Below are positions 44,687 to 53,488 of a stretch of DNA of 64,000 nt, in pieces. Origin of the DNA: Alphaproteobacteria bacterium (GTDB lineage: Bacteria; Pseudomonadota; Alphaproteobacteria; UBA6615); NCBI GenBank assembly GCA_021774575.1, contig JAJFIX010000009.1, positions 248,001 through 312,000 on the forward strand. Reading direction: 5' to 3'. Positions within the stretch are counted from its first letter, which is position 1. The number at the start of each line of letters is the position of its first letter. The notes under the pieces were generated by a model. The model was not told the origin of the DNA, did no database searches, and saw only the letters and a list, made by a program, of their open reading frames with translations. The translations under genes were made by a program, and so were the position numbers.

Positions 44687-45442
44687 CTAGCGCCAAAACC
44701 CATCTTTATCGATGGTATGCAGGGCCGCCAGTTCGTCGGTTGTTGGCGGGGGCGTTTCAACCATATCGGGAGACAGTTGTAATTCCCAGCCTGTCTTTTC
44801 CTTGATCTCGTTGACGTCGTGACCGGGATGGATCGAGGCGAGGTGAAGCTCGTGGTCGTCGCCATGGGGGCGCAGCAGGGCCAAATCGGTGATCACCACC
44901 GATGGCCCGCCCGAAAGGCCGGCTTCTGCCCGAGCGTCGCCACCGTCGAGATATCCCGGTGAGGTCACATAGTCGACTTTTTCGACCAGCCGCCTTGTAT
45001 CGTGATTGACGATCACCATCAGTCGTTTGGACATTGCCGCGATATCCGGCGCCCCGCCGGACCCCGGCAGTTTGACCTTGGGTTTCTTAAAGTCGCCGAT
45101 ATAGGAGGTGTTTACATTACCGTAGCGATCGATTTCGGCGCCGCCGATAAATCCGGCGTCAACCCGGCCGCGCTGCAATTGCGCCATCACCGGGTTAAGA
45201 CCAGTCGTCCAGGCCGCCCCTTGCTGGTTTGGTGGATCGCCCATTGTATAGAGCATGTCGGTGGCTGGCTCGTAACGGACGATACCGTCTTCGAATAGGC
45301 CGACGGCGTTGGGGGCATGGGTCAGCCGGGCAACACCAAAGGCGGTGATTGGTAAACGCATGCCGACAAAGACCAATTCGCCATCGGCAATTTCCCGCGC
45401 GGCGGCGATGATCATGAGTTCTTGAACTGAATAATCTGCCAT
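44687..45442 (-). CDS. CoA-transferase family subunit B (IpdB-like)
   Basis: A 251-residue beta subunit of a class I CoA-transferase-fold enzyme. It begins MADYSVQELMIIAAAREIADGE and continues VFVGMRLPITAFGVARLTHAPNAVGLFEDGIVR, where the Glu of FEDG is at the position of the covalent Glu in family I transferases, then GFIGGAEIDRYGNVNTSYIG. This pattern is close to the IpdB group, which hydrolyses a cyclic diketone CoA ester in steroid breakdown rather than transferring CoA. ATG 45442 lies 4 bp after the subunit A stop. Confidence 0.85.
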   Translation of the reverse strand: MADYSVQELMIIAAAREIADGELVFVGMRLPITAFGVARLTHAPNAVGLFEDGIVRYEPATDMLYTMGDPPNQQGAAWTTGLNPVMAQLQRGRVDAGFIGGAEIDRYGNVNTSYIGDFKKPKVKLPGSGGAPDIAAMSKRLMVIVNHDTRRLVEKVDYVTSPGYLDGGDARAEAGLSGGPSVVITDLALLRPHGDDHELHLASIHPGHDVNEIKEKTGWELQLSPDMVETPPPTTDELAALHTIDKDGFWR

Positions 45443-45446
45443 GAAT

Positions 45447-46370
45447 TTATACCGACGCGTAGTTGGCGGGGGCGGAAAATGCCTCGCCCTTGATCCGCAG
45501 GGCAGCGATTGATGCGCCCAGTTTTTCGCAATAGGCCCCATGGTCTTCGATGTCGAGCACCCATTCGCGCAACCAGCTTTCAAACCCTTCCTGGGTTCGA
45601 GACCGGGCGTGATAGTCATTAAAAAATTGATTGTCCCGTCGCCAATACCCGGTCATTGGTGACGGGTGCACGGCCGCCGAAACCTGGGTCACAGCGGTTA
45701 CCAGATAGCCGGGCACCAGGACGCGGCTGGGATCAGAAGAAATAACCGTGGGGGCGACAATTTCCTCGGCGATTAAAATGACTATTTCGGCAGCCGCAGC
45801 AGCCTCGGCAATCAGTCCCGAACTGCCCCAATGATGGTTGTTGCCGTACCGGTCGGCCCGTTGAACCGAAATGATCGCGACATCGGGCTGCAACGGGGGA
45901 ACCAGAACAATAGGCTCGTTTTCGTCGCCAAACGGATTTTTCGCCAGCTTGAGGGCAGAATTAGATTTCAAAATATCCGACCCCAAAATGGAACGCACCG
46001 GTAAATATGGCATCCCATAAGCGCCGGCGAGCAGGGCCATGCCGAGGGAAAAGTTCGAATAATCATTGACCCTAATCGTCGGCGCATCGCCCTCTTCGAA
46101 GGCCCGGCGATAATTATGACCGAGGCCGCCCGAGACATTTCCGACCCAGGCGCCGGTGACCTCTGACACGCAGCCCGCGCCGATGAGCATATCCGTCGAC
46201 GCATCGGAAATAGGCGCGATCATATTTAGGCCGCGTCGCCCTTGGCGAATAAGCTCGTGGGTGGCGGCAAAAGGGATTTCAGGTTCCAAGCAGGCGCCGA
46301 GAACGACGCTGTCGCCGTCGCGAACATGCGACGCGATAGCGGTTTTTAAATCGACGAGTTTCTCTTGCAT
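45447..46370 (-). CDS. CoA-transferase family subunit A (IpdA-like)
   Basis: A 307-residue alpha subunit: KTAIASHVRDGDSVVLGACLEPEIPFAATHELIRQG, RAFEEGDAPTIRVNDYSNFSLGMALLAGAYGMPYLPVRS, and DVAIISVQRADRYGNNHHWG are typical of the large CoA-transferase alpha fold in its IpdA/GctA branch. GAGG lies 7 bases before the ATG. It sits between benzoate-CoA ligase and subunit B, so the pair probably belongs to the aromatic pathway; the box route itself has no step needing a transferase, which leaves its substrate open. Confidence 0.85.
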   Translation of the reverse strand: MQEKLVDLKTAIASHVRDGDSVVLGACLEPEIPFAATHELIRQGRRGLNMIAPISDASTDMLIGAGCVSEVTGAWVGNVSGGLGHNYRRAFEEGDAPTIRVNDYSNFSLGMALLAGAYGMPYLPVRSILGSDILKSNSALKLAKNPFGDENEPIVLVPPLQPDVAIISVQRADRYGNNHHWGSSGLIAEAAAAAEIVILIAEEIVAPTVISSDPSRVLVPGYLVTAVTQVSAAVHPSPMTGYWRRDNQFFNDYHARSRTQEGFESWLREWVLDIEDHGAYCEKLGASIAALRIKGEAFSAPANYASV

Positions 46371-46393
46371 TTTGCCTCGGAAAATATGGGAGT

Positions 46394-47959
46394 TTAGCGC
46401 AGCTTGAAACGTTGGATCTTGCCGGTTGCGGTTTTCGGCAAATCATCGACGAACTTGATCCAGCGCGGATATTTATATTTGGCCAAGCCGGATTTGCAAT
46501 GCTGCAACAGCTCGTCGGCGGTGGCCTCGGATTTATCCTGCTCGTCGTTCAGTACGACAAAAGCCGCCGGTTTGATCAACTCGTCATCATCGGTGCGTCC
46601 AACAACCGCCGCCTCCAGCACTTTTGGATGCTCAAATAGCTTGGCCTCGATTTCAAACGGCGAGCACCAAATACCGCCGACTTTCAGCATGTCGTCATTG
46701 CGGCCGCAATAATGGAAAAAGCCGTTTGCGTCTTGCAGATAGGTGTCGCCGGTATCGATCCAGCCATCGACCATCGTCTTGGCGGTTTTTTCCGGATTCT
46801 GCCAATAATGTTTTGCCGCCGATGCGCCCTTGATCATCAGTTGTCCGGTCAAACCTGTGTCCATTTCCTTGCCGTCCTCACCGACGATACGAGCTTCATA
46901 GCCCGGGACAATCAAACCGCTGGCACCCGGTTCAATGCGGCCGGGTTGGTTGGAGATAAAAATATGCAAGACTTCCGTCGAGCCGATGCCATCGAGAATG
47001 TCCAGCTCGGTCGTCGATTTCCAGCGTTTAAGTATATCGGGCGGGAGAGCCTCACCGGCCGACACGCATAGCCGCAATGAAGTCATGTCCCGTTTGGTCT
47101 TGCCAAGGGATTTGAGTTGCGCGGCATAGAGGGTGGGAACGCCGAAATAAATCGTTGGCGAAAATTTCTCTATCGTCTCAAAAGTACTATCGGGGGTCGG
47201 TGGTCCCGGCATAAGGATCGCCGACGCGCCGGCCCAGAGCGGAAACGTCATCGCATTTCCCAGCCCATAGGCAAAAAACAGCTTTGCCGCGGAGAAACAA
47301 ATATCTTCCCGTCCTAGTCCAAGCACGCCATCGCTGTAATGAACGCATGTGACCGCAATGTCGCGATGCGCGTGGACCGTGCCTTTCGGAGTGCCCGTGG
47401 TGCCCGACGAATAGAGCCAGAAACAATCGTCCTCGGGCGTGGTGTCGACGGGGGCGAGGTCGGGCGCGGCGGCGGCCATGAGGTCGGCAAAGCCCTCAGT
47501 TGAAAGACCATGGGCGGGACCCGGCTTGATCGCCTGCAAGGCGGCGCAAACTTCGTTGGCGAATTCAGGAGAGTAGATGATCCCCGTGCAGCCGGAATCG
47601 GTAATCATGAACTGATAGTCTTTTGCCCGCAGCAGCGTGTTCAATGGCACGGGTATGATCCCGACCTTAATCGCCCCCCAAAAAAGATAATAAAATTCTG
47701 GAGAGTCTTTCACCACCATCAGCAATCGGTCCCCCGGTTTAATGCCGAGAGCGATCAAGGCGTTGCCGGCTCGGTTAACCTGCGACGCGAGCGCGTCATA
47801 GGTAACCGTCGCGCCATCGGTGGTGCGGATTGCAATGTCGGCGCCGCGCCCATCGGTAATATGCCGGTCAATAAAGGGCACGGCTGTATTGAAGACGGGC
47901 GAGAAGTCGATAGTGGCGGGGCGCGTTTGCGCGTCTACAGCGATTGTATGGTCTGTCAT
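46394..47959 (-). CDS. Benzoate-CoA ligase
   Basis: A 521-residue AMP-forming aryl-CoA ligase. Motifs: P-loop FWLYSSGTTGTPKGTVHAH (about 183-201), YFGVPTLYAAQL, ILDGIGSTEVLHIFISN, GWIDTGDTYLQDANGFFHYCGRNDDMLKVGGIWCSP and the final Lys in KTATGKIQRFKLR. The ILDGIGSTEVLHIFISNQPG stretch and the FFAYGLGNAMTFPLWAGAS stretch are characteristic of benzoate/4-hydroxybenzoate-CoA ligases. It would activate benzoate (and perhaps 4-hydroxybenzoate for HcrCAB). GGAGGAGACG precedes the ATG. It lies 75 bp after boxB on the same strand. Confidence 0.93.
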   Translation of the reverse strand: MTDHTIAVDAQTRPATIDFSPVFNTAVPFIDRHITDGRGADIAIRTTDGATVTYDALASQVNRAGNALIALGIKPGDRLLMVVKDSPEFYYLFWGAIKVGIIPVPLNTLLRAKDYQFMITDSGCTGIIYSPEFANEVCAALQAIKPGPAHGLSTEGFADLMAAAAPDLAPVDTTPEDDCFWLYSSGTTGTPKGTVHAHRDIAVTCVHYSDGVLGLGREDICFSAAKLFFAYGLGNAMTFPLWAGASAILMPGPPTPDSTFETIEKFSPTIYFGVPTLYAAQLKSLGKTKRDMTSLRLCVSAGEALPPDILKRWKSTTELDILDGIGSTEVLHIFISNQPGRIEPGASGLIVPGYEARIVGEDGKEMDTGLTGQLMIKGASAAKHYWQNPEKTAKTMVDGWIDTGDTYLQDANGFFHYCGRNDDMLKVGGIWCSPFEIEAKLFEHPKVLEAAVVGRTDDDELIKPAAFVVLNDEQDKSEATADELLQHCKSGLAKYKYPRWIKFVDDLPKTATGKIQRFKLR

Positions 47960-48033
47960 CTCAAACGTCTCCTCCGGGCCGATCCAAACATCTGCGACAG
48001 AGGATGCGGTCGAACCCCGCCCACTATGACAGT

Positions 48034-49458
48034 TTAGTGGTAGCGCACATACTCAAAATCAAACGACTGACCATTTATGCCTCGGGCCGGCGGGGCGATC
48101 CAACCGGCGATCTTGCCCTGCTCGGTCACCGGTTTCATCAGCGACTGAACAAAGACCCGGTCCTCGTCGGTCGGCAGCCATTCACTCTGATGTTTGTCCC
48201 ACTCCGCCTGACTGATCAGCTTGCCGTCGGGATTGGCTCTAATTTCGGTAAAAGCGCCGATGCCGCGATGAAACGCGCGGTTGGGCAGCTTCATTTCAAA
48301 ATCGATGCCGGCCTTGGCGATGGTCTTGTTCCACCGGCCGACACCCTTCTGGCAGTCGGCAATATAGTCATCGCGCAGCCGTTCGTTAATTGCGGTAATG
48401 GCCGAAGCGTCAGCCATCACGACCTCGCCGTTTTTGATCTCAGAGACTTTGTAGGACGCGTCTTTTAGCACATGATCATCATCGATCTTGGTTTCTTCGA
48501 AGCGCCCTTTCAGCCCCATCGTATAATAATTGGCGGCGTTGGTAGAAAGCTCCTGACCAAACAAATCGACCGAAACGGAGAAATGGAAGTTGATATATTT
48601 TTGGATCGTTTGCAGGTCGATGCCGCCATGGGCCCGGATTGTCCCCGGATCATCGGTTTTTAGCTCATTCATCAATTCGCAGGCGCGCTGAATAACCCGC
48701 TGCACGCCGGTCTCGCCGACAAACATATGGTGGGCTTCCTCGGTCAACATGAAGCGGCAGGTACGTGACAGCGGATCAAAGCCGGATTCAGCGAGGGAGG
48801 CCAGCTGGTACTTGCCATCGCGATCAGTGAAAAAGGTAAACATGAAGAAGGAAAGCCAGTCCGGCGTTTTTTCGTTAAAGGCCTGGAGAATTCTTGGTTT
48901 ATCGGGATCTCCGGAATGGCGGGCCAGCATTTCCTCGGCTTCGTCGCGGCCATCGCGGCCGAAATGGGCGTGCAGCAAATAGACCATGGCCCAAAGGTGG
49001 CGCCCTTCTTCGACATTGACCTGGAATAAATTGCGCAGGTCATAAAGCGATGGGCAGGTGCGGCCAAGTAAGGCCTGCTGCTCGACCGAAGCCGGCTCTG
49101 TATCGCCCTGGGTGACGATCAAGCGGCGCAATTCGGAGCGGTATTCACCGGGAATTTCCTGCCAGGCGGCTTCGCCTTTGTGGATGCCATAGGCGATTTT
49201 TCGATTTTCTTGGGCCGGTGCCATGAAAATACCCCAACGATAATCAGGCAATTTTACATGGCCAAACTGGGCCCAGCCATCGGCATCGACGCTGATCGCC
49301 GTGCGCAGATAGACCTCCATATCCCGGCCTTTGTCCGGCCCTTGCTCGTCCCACCAATTGAGATAGGCCGGTTGCCAGTTTTCCAAGGCGCGTTGCAGAC
49401 GGCGGTCTTCACCCAAATTGACGTTATTGGGGATTTTTTCCTGATAATCGATGCTCAT
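48034..49458 (-). CDS. boxB: Benzoyl-CoA 2,3-epoxidase, oxygenase component
   Basis: A 474-residue di-iron epoxidase that adds one O2 atom to benzoyl-CoA to give 2,3-epoxybenzoyl-CoA. The expected ligands are present: E121, E151 and H154 in NVEEGRHLW, D212, and E241 and H244 in LTEEAHHMF, each one residue shifted from the Azoarcus enzyme. The C-terminus ARGINGQSFDFEYVRYH is also typical. GGGAG lies before ATG 49458. It follows boxC by 26 bp on the same strand. Its reductase partner BoxA is not found in the window. Confidence 0.96.
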   Translation of the reverse strand: MSIDYQEKIPNNVNLGEDRRLQRALENWQPAYLNWWDEQGPDKGRDMEVYLRTAISVDADGWAQFGHVKLPDYRWGIFMAPAQENRKIAYGIHKGEAAWQEIPGEYRSELRRLIVTQGDTEPASVEQQALLGRTCPSLYDLRNLFQVNVEEGRHLWAMVYLLHAHFGRDGRDEAEEMLARHSGDPDKPRILQAFNEKTPDWLSFFMFTFFTDRDGKYQLASLAESGFDPLSRTCRFMLTEEAHHMFVGETGVQRVIQRACELMNELKTDDPGTIRAHGGIDLQTIQKYINFHFSVSVDLFGQELSTNAANYYTMGLKGRFEETKIDDDHVLKDASYKVSEIKNGEVVMADASAITAINERLRDDYIADCQKGVGRWNKTIAKAGIDFEMKLPNRAFHRGIGAFTEIRANPDGKLISQAEWDKHQSEWLPTDEDRVFVQSLMKPVTEQGKIAGWIAPPARGINGQSFDFEYVRYH

Positions 49459-49484
49459 GGCGGGCTCCCATATTCCTGAAATGT

Positions 49485-51149
49485 CTAGACGCGGTTCATG
49501 TCAAATTCGGCCTTGTGGCCGGTGCCGAACTGACTTAACGCGCCTTCTTTGCCGACGGCATTGGGGCGCTGGAAAATCCAATTCTGCCAGGCCGAAAGTC
49601 GGCCAAATATTTTGGTTTCCAAGGTTTCCGGCCCGGCAAATCGCAGGCTTGCCTCCATGCCGGTGAGGCTGTCGGGCGAGAGGCTGGCGCGCGCTTCCAA
49701 GGTGATGCGCACCTCGTCCTCCCAATCGATATCGTCGGGGATAAATGTGACCAAGCCAAGCCGGTCGGCGGCTTCGGCATCCAGGTCCTCGCCGATTTTC
49801 GACCGAAGCCCGACGATCCGCTCAGGGTTGCCGAGGAAACGTGTCTCCAGTCGGGTCAAATCATTGCCCATCGGATAGGGGCCAAAATTGGCCTCGCTCA
49901 GTCGCAATGTGGCTGCCGGCCGGTTATCACCTTCAAAGGTGCCAAGCAGCATGAAGCTGCGATCGGCGGCAAATACCAGTTCAAGCAAGGTGCCGGCAAA
50001 ACAACTGCCCGGTTCGATAATGGTCACCAGGCTGCGCGAGGTTACATCAATGCGTTTCAAGCTGCGCTTGAGATAGAGCGTTGTCTCGCGCACCAGCCAG
50101 TCTTGGGCGTTTGCCGCGAGGGCGGCGTCGGCGGCCAGGACATGGGCGGCGTCGCCGGCCGTGGCAAACACCCATGTGCCGAGATCGGGCTCGTTGGTGC
50201 GCAAATGCAAAATTGCGTCATCGAGTTCGCGGGCCAGGGCGAGGGGCCAAAAGTCCGAGCCCTGGGCGTGAATGTCTTCGATGGCCTGGGGTGGCGCTTG
50301 GTCGGGTGCCGAAACGGTAATGCGGGCGACCCGGACTTTGCGGTCCAGGGTGATTTTTACATGGTCGTAGTCGATGCCGTTTTCGCTGAATTCTCGGTTG
50401 AGCGGCTTGAGTTCGACGCCGGAAGATCCTGCCGGGCGATCGGACTTTGCGGCAAATTCCTTGGCACGCTCTTTACCTATTTCAGCCAATTTAGAACTTG
50501 GAACGATCTCGTCGACCAAGTTCCAGTCGACGGCTCGCTTGCCCTTGATACCCTCGGTCAGGGTACAGAAATAATCGGCATGATCACGGCGCACATGGCG
50601 TTTATCGACCACTCTGGTCAGCCCTCCGGTGCCAGGAAGAACAGCGAGCAATGGCACTTCGGGCAGCGAAACGGCGCTTGCCCCATCGTCAACCAGCATG
50701 ATGTGGTCGGCGGCCAGCGCAAGCTCATAACCGCCACCGGCGGCGGTGCCGTTGATCAAGCAGATATAGGTTTGGCCGGACTGGGCGCTGGCATCTTCAA
50801 TGCCGTTGCGCGTTTCATTGGTGAATTTACAAAAATTCACCTTATGGGCATGGGTCGAGGATCCGAGCATGCGGATATTGGCCCCGGCGCAAAACACTTT
50901 TTCCTTGGCCGACGTCAAGATCACGGCGCGAACTTCCGGGTGTTCCAGGCGCAGGCGCTGGATCGCATCGTAAAGTTCGATATCGACCCCAAGGTCATAG
51001 GAATTGAGTTTTAGTTCATAACCCGGCTTCAGCGTCGCGTCCTCGGTCACATCCATGGCCAGTGTCGCGACGTCGTCGTCGATCTCCAGCTTCCAATGTT
51101 TATATTGGTCGGGATGGGTTTGAAAATTGATCACGTCTTGATCAGCCAT
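49485..51149 (-). CDS. boxC: 2,3-epoxybenzoyl-CoA dihydrolase
   Basis: A 554-residue member of the crotonase superfamily that opens the epoxidised ring, releasing formate and 3,4-dehydroadipyl-CoA semialdehyde. The N-terminal half holds the crotonase core: VFCAGANIRMLGSSTHAHKVNFCKFTNE and INGTAAGGGYELALAADHIMLVDDGASAVSLPEVPLL with the active-site Glu; the C-terminal half is the extension specific to BoxC (ending GAL-FGTGHKAEFDMNRV). It heads the boxC-boxB-ligase-CoA transferase operon and is divergent from the GNAT/Rrf2 pair. The formate it makes could feed a formate dehydrogenase (inference). Confidence 0.95.
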   Translation of the reverse strand: MADQDVINFQTHPDQYKHWKLEIDDDVATLAMDVTEDATLKPGYELKLNSYDLGVDIELYDAIQRLRLEHPEVRAVILTSAKEKVFCAGANIRMLGSSTHAHKVNFCKFTNETRNGIEDASAQSGQTYICLINGTAAGGGYELALAADHIMLVDDGASAVSLPEVPLLAVLPGTGGLTRVVDKRHVRRDHADYFCTLTEGIKGKRAVDWNLVDEIVPSSKLAEIGKERAKEFAAKSDRPAGSSGVELKPLNREFSENGIDYDHVKITLDRKVRVARITVSAPDQAPPQAIEDIHAQGSDFWPLALARELDDAILHLRTNEPDLGTWVFATAGDAAHVLAADAALAANAQDWLVRETTLYLKRSLKRIDVTSRSLVTIIEPGSCFAGTLLELVFAADRSFMLLGTFEGDNRPAATLRLSEANFGPYPMGNDLTRLETRFLGNPERIVGLRSKIGEDLDAEAADRLGLVTFIPDDIDWEDEVRITLEARASLSPDSLTGMEASLRFAGPETLETKIFGRLSAWQNWIFQRPNAVGKEGALSQFGTGHKAEFDMNRV

Positions 51150-51236
51150 GAGACTGTCCTGTGCTCCCCGTCGGTTTGTGCCACCCGAAACTTGCTGGGA
51201 TGACCCTTGCGGCCTGCGAAAACCGTATAGTGTAAA

Positions 51237-51246
51237 TAGGTACCTA
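51237..51246. promoter_or_regulatory. Palindrome TAGGTACCTA in the boxC/GNAT promoter region
   Basis: Perfect 10-bp palindrome centred between the divergent boxC (start 51149) and GNAT-rrf2 genes (start 51334), embedded in an imperfect inverted repeat TAGTGTAAA...TTTACAAACTA (51228-51264). Its position fits an operator for the linked Rrf2 regulator; this was not tested. Confidence 0.4.
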
Positions 51247-51333
51247 AATGCTTGTTTACAAACTATGTGGGCATCGACATGCTGTCAAGATGGATTAAAT
51301 GGACGATCTCGCGGCCTAACAGAGGGCATAGTG

Positions 51334-51831
51334 ATGCCAAATAGTGAAACGCGAGAGCGAACTGCGTCGGTGTCGCCGCCCGTATCGCCACCTGGCGAAT
51401 TGGCCATTCGACCGGCGGTCCAGGCGGATATGAGGGCCGTGCGCGCACTCGATGGTAGGATCACCGGGCTAGATAAGCCCGACTATTGGCGTGAGATGTA
51501 CCGGCGTTACGGCGGCCAGGACGGTCGCTATTTTTTGGTTGCCGAGGGGGAGGGTAAAAGCATTGCTGGTTTTGTCATTGGCGAGATACGCGCCTGGGAA
51601 TTTGGCTCGCCGCCGAGCGGTTGGGTTTTTGCTATCGGCGTTGATCCCGACGGACGGCTGAACAAGGTTGGCACAAAATTATTTGCTGATATTTGCCGGC
51701 TGTTAAAGGCGGCTGGCGTTGAGACGGTGCGAACCATGCTGGGCCGTGACGACGAGCTCAATATGACGTTCTTCCGGTCGCAGGGCATGATGGGTGGTCC
51801 GTTTATTCAGCTTGAAAAGGATCTTTCTTGA
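51334..51831 (+). CDS. GNAT family N-acetyltransferase
   Basis: A 165-residue acetyltransferase: after a Pro-rich start, LAIRPAVQADMRAVRALDGRI, the core YFLVAEGEGKSIAGFVIGEIRAWEF, then GWVFAIGVDPDGRLNKVGTKLFADICRLLKAAGVETVR, where the loop before KVGTKL binds acetyl-CoA, and ELNMTFFRSQGM near the end. Its stop overlaps the Rrf2 start (TGATG), so the two are coupled. ATG 51334 has AGAGGG upstream. The target is unknown; acylation of a pathway enzyme is one idea. Confidence 0.87.
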   Translation: MPNSETRERTASVSPPVSPPGELAIRPAVQADMRAVRALDGRITGLDKPDYWREMYRRYGGQDGRYFLVAEGEGKSIAGFVIGEIRAWEFGSPPSGWVFAIGVDPDGRLNKVGTKLFADICRLLKAAGVETVRTMLGRDDELNMTFFRSQGMMGGPFIQLEKDLS

Positions 51832-52265
51832 TGGTGCGGCTGCAAAAAGCGACGCAATGCGCGCTTTATGCGGTGCTCGAATTGGCGCGGGATCCGGGGC
51901 GTCAAATTTCAGCCGCCGATATTGCCGAGAAATTCGATCTCTCCGCCAATCATCTTGCCAAGGTATTGCAAGGCCTGACCCGGGCGCGATTGGTCGAATC
52001 CGTTCGCGGGGTTGGTGGCGGCTATCGGTTTATTGGCAACCCAAAGCGGGTAACTTTATTTGAGGTGATTTACCTGTTTGAAGATATCGGCTCTGCGGAC
52101 GACCGAAGTGATGGTGGTGATACCCAAATCGCCTGGGCGTTGTCGCGGGTGACTGCCGAGATTGAAGATATTGCCGTTTCGACCCTAAAATCCATCACTC
52201 TCGCGACCTTGCTCAACGTCATGGTGAAGCGGGATAATGGTATCAGCCAAGCGGCGGCCGACTAA
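51831..52265 (+). CDS. Rrf2 family transcriptional regulator, cysteine-poor
   Basis: A 144-residue winged-helix regulator of the Rrf2 family: RLQKATQCALYAVLELARDPGRQISAADIAEKFDLSANHLAKVLQGLTRARLVESVRGVGGGYRF is the DNA-binding domain. The three Cys that hold an Fe-S cluster in IscR and NsrR are absent (only one Cys, near residue 10), so it should sense something else, perhaps an aryl-CoA. It is translationally coupled to the GNAT gene and converges with the thiolase, overlapping its stop by 4 bp. Confidence 0.88.
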   Translation: MVRLQKATQCALYAVLELARDPGRQISAADIAEKFDLSANHLAKVLQGLTRARLVESVRGVGGGYRFIGNPKRVTLFEVIYLFEDIGSADDRSDGGDTQIAWALSRVTAEIEDIAVSTLKSITLATLLNVMVKRDNGISQAAAD

Positions 52266-53467
52266 ACTTTTTCCAGCAGAATTGCGATGCCCTGGCCAAC
52301 ACCGATACACATGGTGGCGAGACTGTATTGCGCGCCGCTGCGGTGCATTTGGGCGACGGCGGCGGCCGTTATCCGGGCGCCACTCATGCCGAGGGGGTGA
52401 CCCAAGGCAATGGCACCGCCATTGGGATTGACGTGTTCGGCGTCGTCGGGCAAGCCGAGATCACGCAGCACCGCCAGCGCTTGAGAGGCAAACGCCTCGT
52501 TGAGTTCAATAACGCCGATATCGCTCAGATCGACCCCGGTTCGTTGCAATAGTTTTCGGGTGGCGGGGGCTGGGCCCATGCCCATGATACGAGGCTCGAC
52601 ACCAGCGGTTGCCACGCCGAGCACGCGGGCCCGTGGGGTCAAGCCATTTGCCGCCGCCGCGTCCTGGGAAGCGATTATCATGGCGCAGGCCCCGTCATTA
52701 ACGCCCGAGGCATTTCCGGCGGTTACTGTGCCGCCCTCGCGGAACGGTGTTGGCAGACTGGCGAGCTTTTCCAAGCGCGTGTCGGGGCGGGGGTGTTCGT
52801 CGGCGCTTACTGTAACCGGGTCTCGCCTGCGTTGGGGGACCTGCACCGGCACGATTTCCTCGGCCAGTCGTCCGGCGGCGATGGCCGCCCCGGCGCGCTG
52901 CTGGCTGCGCCAGGCGAATGCATCCTGGTCGGCGCGCGATATCTGGAAATCCCGGGCGACATTTTCGCCGGTCTCGGGCATGGCGTCGGTGCCGTAAAGC
53001 GCATGCATTTTTTTGTTGATAAACCGCCAGCCGATCGTGGTGTCATAGATCTCGGCTTGGCGCGAATAGGCGGCGTCGGCTTTTGGCATGACCATCGGTG
53101 CTCGCGACATATTCTCTACACCACCGGCAAGATAAAAAGATCCGTCCCCGGCTTTGATCGCCCGAGCGGCTACGCCGATTGCGTCCATTCCAGATCCGCA
53201 AAGCCGGTTCACTGTCGAGCCGGGTGTTTCGACCGGCAGCCCGGCTAAGAGGGCGGACATGCGGGCGACATTCCGGTTATCCTCCCCGGCTTGATTGGCG
53301 CAGCCGAAGATGACGTCGTCGACTTGACCCCAGTCGGCTTTTTCATTGCGCGCCATCAGCGCGGCCAGCGGCACGGCGCCCAAATCGTCGGCGCGAACCG
53401 ATGCCAGCCCACCGCCATAGCGCCCAATCGGTGTGCGCACAGCGTCGCAGATAAAGGCTTCGGTCAT
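52262..53467 (-). CDS. 3-oxoadipyl-CoA thiolase (PcaF/PaaJ-like)
   Basis: A 401-residue thiolase: start TEAFICDAVRTPIGRYGGGLASVRADDL, nucleophile Cys in GSTVNRLCGSGMDAIGVAARAI, and the C-terminal GGAIALGHPLGMSGARI with CIGVGQG. The length and the start GRYGGGL are like the beta-ketoadipyl-CoA thiolases, which split 3-oxoadipyl-CoA into acetyl-CoA and succinyl-CoA. This supplies the last step for the ring-opened CoA esters made by box and paaFGH-like enzymes. It converges with rrf2, and the glutamine amidotransferase gene lies 21 bp upstream of it on the same strand. Confidence 0.92.
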   Translation of the reverse strand: MTEAFICDAVRTPIGRYGGGLASVRADDLGAVPLAALMARNEKADWGQVDDVIFGCANQAGEDNRNVARMSALLAGLPVETPGSTVNRLCGSGMDAIGVAARAIKAGDGSFYLAGGVENMSRAPMVMPKADAAYSRQAEIYDTTIGWRFINKKMHALYGTDAMPETGENVARDFQISRADQDAFAWRSQQRAGAAIAAGRLAEEIVPVQVPQRRRDPVTVSADEHPRPDTRLEKLASLPTPFREGGTVTAGNASGVNDGACAMIIASQDAAAANGLTPRARVLGVATAGVEPRIMGMGPAPATRKLLQRTGVDLSDIGVIELNEAFASQALAVLRDLGLPDDAEHVNPNGGAIALGHPLGMSGARITAAAVAQMHRSGAQYSLATMCIGVGQGIAILLEKV

Positions 53468-53488
53468 GTTGCTGCTCCTGAAGCTTAT

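Noticed and set aside
51148-51333. Upstream extension of the GNAT gene
   Set aside because: It would overlap the boxC start and promoter region; the first GNAT-like residues come after ATG 51334.
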